From the NCBI GenBank assembly GCA_027382625.1, contig JAJKFJ010021202.1, forward strand, positions 38,572 to 102,571: a stretch of DNA of 64,000 nt, read 5' to 3'. Each line of letters opens with the position of its first letter. Position 1 is the stretch's first letter. The notes below the pieces were generated by a model. It ran no database searches, had not been told where the DNA came from, and saw nothing but the letters and a program-made list of their open reading frames with translations. Source of the DNA: Tetmemena sp. SeJ-2015. Its lineage: Eukaryota; Ciliophora; Spirotrichea; Sporadotrichida; Oxytrichidae. Position numbers and translations under genes: made by a program. Below, in pieces: positions 57,360-64,000 of this stretch.

Positions 57360-60137
57360 TCAACCCGCTTACTCTCCAAAAATGGCAATCAAGTTCTCAA
57401 GGCGCTTCTCTCTGAGTTTCTTCAAGCAAAGACACCTTGGTCAAGAAGCTTCAGATAGTTCTCCTCCACAAACAGTTGAAAGGACGAGAAGTTGTAAGTC
57501 CAGGAGCGAAGAACGCTCTCACTCTGACTCAAAATCTTGTCAGCCACCTTCTTTGAGAAAGCATTCAAGTCCTGCACTCTTGTCTCCTTGTTCTTCTCTA
57601 TCTGAAGAGCACTGAACTTGCAAATCAAATTAAGCTATAAATGTAGAATGGGCCATGCTCAGAGCTAATAAATTTAAAGTAAATGAAGATTGAGTTGAGG
57701 TAGACTTTGTTGTTGAGCGACTGAATTAATCTGTTGAAGAGATCCTTCTGAATCTTGTCGATCTCTTGCAATCTCTGCGCTCTCTGGATCTCTTCATGGG
57801 AAATCATGCGCTGCTGCTCCTACCAGATCCAAAAGGCTGGGAGTGTGAATTCGAAGGACCAAAACTCAATGAGTGGGCATTTGAAGAGGCATGAGTCTAC
57901 TAAATGAAAGGATTAGGATAACCCTGGCTTTAGTTGTATCCAGAAGCAGAAGTAGAACTCCAGTTCATCCCCATAGTAGGATAACCTTGAGGATAAGAAG
58001 AGAAAGAGTTCATTGGCTGCTGCCCATAAAACTGAGAGCCTTGATGAGGAGATGAGCTAAGAGAAGATTAGCTCATATTGTTAAGATATGAAGGCTATTA
58101 AGCTCTTGAAACTGGTGGCTGCTGCGACAGTGATTAGCATCCTTAGCACATAGGATCTCTGCAGTAGCCTTGGAAAGCTTAGCATCCACGACATTAGCAG
58201 GGTCCAGAGGAGAACAGAGGATAGTGAGATCTAGGAGATGGAAAAATCTAAAAGTTTATAAGAATTATCTGATTGAAGGGCTGCTTGAACTTGCTGGCGA
58301 CTGTTGTTGAGCTTGCTTGGTTTGAGTTGTCTACGTTTCTTGGAGGGATGGGAGACTGAATGACTCGGGTAGAGCGAACTATCTTGACTCTGTTGTCGTA
58401 GTCGAATTCCTGTCCTTGTTCATGCTTGTTGAAATCTGAGTTTACCACCTGAGAAGAGATCTGATACACATTCAAGTTCACTCCTTTGACTTTGAAGATA
58501 AAGGGATGAGCAGAGAGAAAGATCTACACATCTAGAGCTTCTTCAAACAGAAACTTGCAGAAAGTTCGTTTCTTCATCTCATCTATGTAGAAAATCATCA
58601 GACTCACATACCCATAGACAGACAAAGCATCAATCAACTCAGAAAGTGTGCCATATTTACAATATCCTTAAATTTTGTGACAGAAAAAGGAATGCCAGTG
58701 ATCTTGATGCCTTTGTCTGAGAAGGTGACGTTCTTGTTTTGATGGGAGAACTATCTGATGCTGCTGAACTCTTCTTAGCTCCAAGCAGGAAGGACTGAGA
58801 TAGTTATCATTTAAATCCTAATTTGAGGCTTATTATAACTAAAGATAGGAGAATTCTTGAACAAGAACATCTAGCCACCTTCAATAGCGTCTTCTGCCTC
58901 GTTCTTGGTTCTGAAAGTGATAGTTGCCACAAGCATCTCACCATAGTCGTTGAGCTTGATGTCAATTACTTCACCAAACTGAGAGAAGTAGGAGTAGAGG
59001 TCATCCTCAGTAGCTGGAGACTAAAAGTTGTAGGCCATCACAATCTTCTCAGGATCGGAAAAGCTACTCTCTGAGGAAGAAATCTTCAAATCTTTGGGGA
59101 TGAAATACTCAGCTTGGAAAGGCAAGATATTCATTCCTACATCCTCGATTACCTTAGCAGCGTCGAGAGAGGACTCAAACCAAACGTATCCATAGCCTCT
59201 GGAGGCATGAGTTTCAGGGTTGAGAGAGATTTTGGCGCTCTTGATGGGGCCATAGTCTTTCAAAGCGTCTAGAAGATCTTAAAGTCCCCAGGACTTGTTA
59301 ATCTTTTTCAAGAAAAGATTCACTTTCTCTGAGCTGTTGTCTGGTAGGATCATTGATGAAGAGGCCGCAAATACTGATGGACTACAGGATCGAGCTCTTG
59401 AAGATTATCATGAGAGTTCTCCTCACCTTCAAAACTGAAAATCTTTCCACTCTTCGCTTGAGGAGTATAAATATGCTAAATTAATGAGTCTGAAGTGGCT
59501 GAGGATAAGAGTAGTAGGAAGAGAAAGGATTTTGCTCAGAGGTGATAGGTCTCTTGAGCGCTGGATCATACGGGAGAATGCGAGCTTCCTTCTTTCCATC
59601 TCTAAGTTTGAAGCACTTGTGGTTGATGAGAGCCAAGTTAAGATGTGCTGGGCTTTCAAACTTTACCATCGCACTCAAAAATGGCTTTGAAGAGAAGTTG
59701 GGCTTCAACTGCACCTCACATTTATTAAAATTCTAAGATGATTTGAAGCCAAGGCGCTTGAGGATAGAAGTGAGTTCTTGTGAGGTGTAGCCATCGTAGA
59801 CTGGAATGTCATAGATGTAGGCAATCGTTGAGTTCTTGTTCTCCTACTCAGGGTCAAGATTATTCTGGCTGAAAATTTTCCTGGCGATTGCTGCCTTGGG
59901 AGTTGAGGCAACTCTCTGCAGCTGCTGAAAGAGTGATAGCTTGTCTCTGATAGAGGAAGAGTTGAAGACTTTCTCTGAGGACTGAGGAGTGGTCTTAGCT
60001 TCTTCTGAGGTTTGTGTAGGCCGAGCTTGGTTGCCAGTTTAAAGTAGTAATTATGAAGTTTAGTGGGAAGAAGAAAAAGGGTTGAATTGAGAAAGTGGTA
60101 TTTGCTGAGATTAAAGTTCTGTTGAGTTTGACTGCAT
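57360..60137 (-). CDS. Multi-RRM RNA-binding protein, poly(A)-binding-protein-like
   Basis: ATG at 60137 (MQSNSTELQSQQIPLSQFNP). After a Ser/Thr/Gln-rich leader come RRM-type blocks: AYIYDIPVYDGYTSQEL with VKFESPAHLNLALINHKCF; then SAKISLNPETHASRGYGYVWFESS as an RNP1-bearing RRM; then EVIDIKLNDYGEMLVATITF; then ITGIPFSVTK with YVSLMIFYIDEMKKRTFCKF. A Gln/Gly/Tyr/Ser-rich linker (QGYPTMGMNWSSTSASGYNQ) precedes helical C-terminal sequence. The RRM order plus the KKEARILPYDPALKRP segment, like the linker after RRM1 of PABPs, suggest a divergent poly(A)-binding protein. Several introns or IESs interrupt it (near 59730, 59280, 58830, 58660, 58250 and 57660). The exact 3' end is uncertain. Confidence 0.72.
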
Positions 60138-60461
60138 GACTGAAGTTAAATTCAATTTAGTTAAAGATTATAATTTCCGCCTTCCAAATAGCTTAAATAC
60201 AGATCTACATGAGATAGTTGTATCCTAGAATTAGTGAGTAGTTGATATCACGCTTAAATTTAGAGAGAGAGAATAAGTGAATAATTTATTCCTGTTAGTG
60301 AACGTTATAGGTGATAAGGTTGGGATCTAATTATAATAAATTTATTATGCAAAAAAGTAATAAGACTCAAAAGATGCAGAACAGCCCAGTAAAAATTTAG
60401 GTGTTAACTTTGTTGAGTATAGGCTTTGTCCATAATAGAGGACGTCCCTGGAGAAAATAAC
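60138..60461. other. Divergent intergenic spacer
   Basis: Lies between the 5' ends of the RRM gene and the channel gene. No ORF was seen. Promoter elements cannot be named with confidence. Confidence 0.5.
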
Positions 60462-63400
60462 ATGACCAACGAGGATGAAAATAACTAGAATGCTTACTCC
60501 AAGAGCAGAGATTAATTCTCAATTGTTGAATTATTTACTTACTGCCTTCTTTTTAAAACAGAGATCTAGTTTCGAAGCCTAGTCAAAGTTCTCTTGCGCG
60601 CAACAACCGCCAATAATAAATTTTTAATCTCCTGGCTAAATTTACGACAATGTCTTGGCCAAGAAAAATCAACAATAGACACCGACTCAAATCAAGCTAA
60701 AGCCGAAAGATGAGAGTGGAGACTGGCCTGACAAGCCAGGGCCCATGGGAGAAACTGGAGGAGCCTTGATGGTAGGGTTTAAGGTCAACGAAAACAAGAC
60801 TGAAGAAATAGATGTCCCTTTGATCAAGAGTGCAGGTGCCCAAGATGGTGATAACAGACCAAAGAGCAAGAGCGAACAGGCTATCATCCAAAGCTACATT
60901 GACTTTATCATTGAGAAAGAAGACTACAGCACCATGAGTAGGGCAAAACTCAGTCAGATGTCTTTGAAGGAGCTATCAGATGAGTCCAAGAACATTATAG
61001 AGAGAATCAACAAAGAGCAGGAAGAGAGAGAGGTGTAATTGTTATATTTACTTGAGAGCGAGCTATTACTCCAGAACAAACTTAAACGAGATTGTTAGCA
61101 TATTTTACTTACAGGGCAGAACCATCAGGTGTCAGAAAAGATCAGCGGTTTCATAAACACGCATATCGAAATGTCCAAGTGTAAGCACATTTGAGTCGCT
61201 CATCTTCTCATACGTACTTAAACTATTTATAGATCGCTTCATTACAAGATATGGAGACCCTAAGAGGATTAAATGGGATATTTTCATTATCTTCCTAGCA
61301 TTTAATTATGCATGTATTTTTATTCTGGAACTGCTTTGTGATCCCTCTCGACATCGCTTATATAGTAAGTAATTAAGTGGTGATAAATTGAATTAGACAT
61401 GGGAGACTCCTGAGTTAACAGTAATCGATTAAATCATTAACGCAGTGTTCTTGATTGATATCATTCATATCATATGATTATTATATCCTATGTATTCAAA
61501 ATTAAGATAAGATTGTGACTTTCCGCACAACTTTTTACAACAAGAGAGGAGAAGAGGTGTTCGATCCCAGACTCATAGCCAAAGAGTACATATATGGAGG
61601 CAGATTCTTTTTCGACTTGTTGTCTTGCTTGCCTTTTGACAGGATGGTGTCCTTGAAAGGAGATGCCCTCAAGGCATTTGGAATCTTCAAGTTAATTAGG
61701 ATATCCAGAGTCTCATAAATCTTGCAGAAGGTCGATCTCAGAGATGATCGCAAGGCCATGATTCAAGTATTCTAGCTTCTCCTCTAAATATCGATCATAT
61801 TAATTATTCTTAATAAGTAAATAAGATGATTTACTTGTTGATGTATGTGCACTGCACAAACTGTCTCTGGTGGTACATCGTCACCTTCGACGACTCATGG
61901 GTGCCCCCAAAAGATATTGCTTTCTTATACGAGTTTTTATATCTACCAAGGCGGCACTGATCTTTACGATTAGAGTATAACCTTCTAGTACTTCATGTGC
62001 ATGTACTACTCTATCATGATAGTTGGTAGTAACGAGCTATTCCCAGCCACCAACGTTCAGAAGTTTTACATCGCCATAATGATGCTTGTCGGTAACTTGA
62101 TTATCGCCAATATTGTGGGAGAAATGGCAGTGCTCATGCAAGTCATTACTAGAAGGTCTTCTGCTTTCAACGAGAGACTTGATATTGCCAACACCATCAT
62201 GCAGAACATACACATCACCCCAGAGCTTCATCAAACTTTTTAAGAATGCTTAATTTTCAAGAAGAGATCAGAGACTTCTTCTTCCAAACTAGAACCACCC
62301 TTGAGCAACAGAAGGAACTAAATACCTTCTTAGAGCTTATTTCCCCCTCTCTCAGATAGCAGGTATCCTCTCATATCTTCTTCGATGTGCTCTCCACAAA
62401 CCCCATGCTTGCACTTTTCCTTGATAAGGGAAAGAAGAAGCCCTCTGTAGAATAAGGCAAGCTGTCAACTAACGCAGCAACTGCCATCATGAAGTTTGCT
62501 CTCAAGAAAGAGATCAGCACCACTATGGGTAAAGACTTCCTTAAGCAACAAGATAAGGGCAGTCAGTTGGAGATTATCATCAACAACCTTGAAATTTAGC
62601 TCAACAGACCTGAAGACATAATAATCTAGCAAGATGACTAGACCACAGATATACATCCTCATATAAATTGGATAATGTATCTTCTAAGTGAGTAGTTTAT
62701 GTACTTCTTGGCAAGAGGAAATGCGATGGTCATAATGAAAGACAAGAAAGGCAAGGAGTATAAACTCAAGGACTTACAGCCAGGTTCTCATTTCGGAGAG
62801 ATCGCTATGATACATGGCTGCAAGCGCACTGCTTCAGTTATCTCAGGTAACTACTCCACTTTTGCTAGACTCAGCAACGAGAAGTACAAAGAGCTGACAC
62901 AATTCATCCCTGAACTTTAGAGTGCCCTCAGAAACTACATCGACAAGTATGACGACCCAATTAAGAACCATATCGTGAAGATGATGAAGCGCATTGATTT
63001 CCTCTCTTCTGGAATCCCAGAGCCTATGATCACTCAGTTGCTTTATTAGTCTCCCTCAAGGCAGTTTGACAAAGGATAGTTAGTGTTCAAGCCTGGAGAT
63101 GGCATGAACAACATTTAGCTGATTGAAATGGGAGTGGTGGAGATTTACACTTACTTTGAAGGCAAAAAGTTTGTTCTTGAAAGACTTTTCAGAGGTAGTG
63201 TAATCAACTACCGTAATTTGTTCCTTGACGACGAACCTATGCAGGTGTATGCTGAATGCTTAAACCTTTGCTATATCCAAGAGATTGAAGAGGATACACT
63301 AGTAAAGATCATTTAAAACCCGAAATTATAAAGATCGTTGGAAAATTCCAAACTTATTCCATACCAATTATAAACTCTCAAAAGAGATTCTGCCCTGAGA

Positions 63401-64000
63401 ACTAGGTGAGTTTATGATATCCTCTATGTCCAGACAAGACGAAGTACGTGCAGACTTTTGATAATCTTCATATCCTTTTATATATTTTTTTGCTTTTACT
63501 TGTCGTCTATAGAGAAGCTTTGGCTGAAAGATCGAATCTTACTGCCTCTATAGCAAAGTGCTTCAAAATAATTATAAAAGCAATTAATGAATCCTAAAGA
63601 CTTTCTCTCCGATGAGATTAAATCTTCAGATTAGGTTTTTAATTTCCTGTTGCAAAAAATTTGCAAGACTGTTTATAATTTTCGCATTTGAAAGAATAAC
63701 TTATAAAATATATTATTATGAGGTTTTTAATTGCTCAAAACCAACAAGTGTAAAAGAAGCTGCTCACTTACCAAAATGAGCTTCTAAAGACCAATCAAAA
63801 CCCCAAAACCCCATAATATGATAAGAAAGTGAAAATAAGTTGTATATAATTAATTTCTTTATTAATACTTATAATAATGCTAAATTTTAACCCTAAACAG
63901 GCAATCTAAAGTCTTCTAGGAAGGTGACGTCTGTCTCATATTCTCTAAATTTTATACCTTTAAGTGCTTCCTCTATCTCAATCTAGTGTTAGGGTTTAAG
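60462..64000 (+). CDS. Cyclic-nucleotide-gated / HCN-like cation channel (3' partial)
   Basis: ATG at 60462. A polar N-terminus is restored by two IESs. Hydrophobic segments follow: KWDIFIIFLAFWNCFVIPLD (S1), FLIDIIVTFRTTFYNKRG (S2-S3), GGRFFFDLLSCLPFDRM, KLIRISRVSQ (S4-like, basic), and LLMYVHCTNCLWWYIVTFDD (S5). The pore is YYSIMIVGSNELFP, then S6 IIANIVGEMAVLMQVI. The filter reads VGSNE, not GYG or GFG. The cytoplasmic part has two cyclic-nucleotide-binding-type domains (LKDLQPGSHFGEIAMIHG; GQLVFKPGDGMNNIQLIEMG) and the start of a third (QSKVFQEGDVC) at the window end. A +1 T in T5 at 61934-61938, short introns and IESs must be corrected. Expected in plasma or ciliary membrane. Confidence 0.88.
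60513..60565. other. 53-bp IES, pointer CAGAGAT
   Basis: CAGAGAT occurs at 60506-60512 and 60559-60565. Removal gives NAYSKSRDLVSKPSQSSLA in the channel N-terminus. Confidence 0.88.
60624..60643. other. 20-bp IES, pointer TAAATTT
   Basis: TAAATTT occurs at 60617-60623 and 60637-60643. Together with the previous IES it brings the start ATG into frame with the long channel ORF (reads RNNRQQQIYDNVLAKKNQ). Confidence 0.85.
61303..61324. other. 22-bp IES, pointer ATT, in transmembrane segment S1
   Basis: ATT occurs at 61300-61302 and 61322-61324. Removal gives FIIFLAFWNCFVIPLDIAY, the conserved S1 pattern of HCN/CNG channels. Confidence 0.75.
63796..63812. other. 17-bp telomere-like C4A4 sequence inside an exon
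   Basis: The sequence CAAAACCCCAAAACCCC is two units of the spirotrich telomere repeat. Here it is read as coding (KTNQNPKTPQYDKK) between the second and third nucleotide-binding domains of the channel. It may be coincidental. Confidence 0.5.

Noticed and set aside
1..64000. Scrambled (permuted or inverted) MDS order
   Set aside because: I looked for out-of-order or reversed segments in the identifiable genes (TrpRS, VID27, SEY1, TTLL, RRM protein, channel); all run in order on one strand. Cannot be excluded for the unidentified genes at 13-18 kb.
1..64000. CRISPR arrays, operons, ribosome-binding sites, bacterial or viral genes
   Set aside because: Introns, the ciliate code and eukaryotic gene families make this nuclear ciliate DNA. 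No spaced repeat arrays were found.

Overview
This window reads as germline (micronuclear) DNA of a spirotrichous ciliate of the Oxytricha/Stylonychia/Tetmemena type. Three observations support this. (1) Conserved proteins are readable only if TAA and TAG encode Gln and TGA is the sole stop; tryptophanyl-tRNA synthetase, SEY1, VID27, a Rab and a TTLL enzyme all show it. (2) Almost every gene is broken by short AT-rich inserts bounded by a 3-15 bp direct repeat. Removing the insert plus one repeat copy restores the frame and often a family motif. This is the expected layout of macronuclear-destined segments (MDSs), internal eliminated sequences (IESs) and pointers. (3) About 30 genes sit on one long stretch, whereas somatic nanochromosomes of these ciliates usually carry one or two. 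Small GT-AG introns (about 28-90 bp) occur as well. No transposase was recognised.

Layout. 1-12.6 kb: TAF2-like protein with a bromodomain, TrpRS, two long low-complexity or coiled-coil genes, an 83-aa gene split by a 349-bp IES, and a twin-CX3C (small-Tim-like) protein. 13.2-18.3 kb: two divergent unidentified genes. 18.3-22.3 kb: divergent F1-ATPase alpha-like protein and a C3HC (NIPA-type) zinc-finger protein. 22.8-24.3 kb: a 478-codon ORF with no IES, followed by about 1.4 kb of very AT-rich non-coding DNA; this is the best candidate for a germline-limited gene. 25.6-34.6 kb: a small gene, TRAP-gamma-like subunit, VID27, SEY1/RHD3 GTPase, a Rab and ribosomal protein eS10. 34.8-50.9 kb: long Q/N/S-rich, coiled-coil and cilium-type genes, including a tubulin-ligase-like (TTLL) protein with C-terminal IQ motifs. 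51 kb: tRNA-Gly(CCC). 51.1-56.1 kb: tandem array of three secreted-protein paralogues plus a relic of a fourth. 56.3-64 kb: two small ORFs, a PABP-like RRM protein and a cyclic-nucleotide-gated channel running off the window.

The genes show no operon logic. Mixed orientations, short spacers and a common interruption style fit a gene-dense germline segment cut into many small somatic chromosomes. I found no convincing scrambled (permuted or inverted) MDS order: the genes checked read in order once IESs and introns are removed. IES coordinates below run from the base after the first pointer copy to the end of the second copy.
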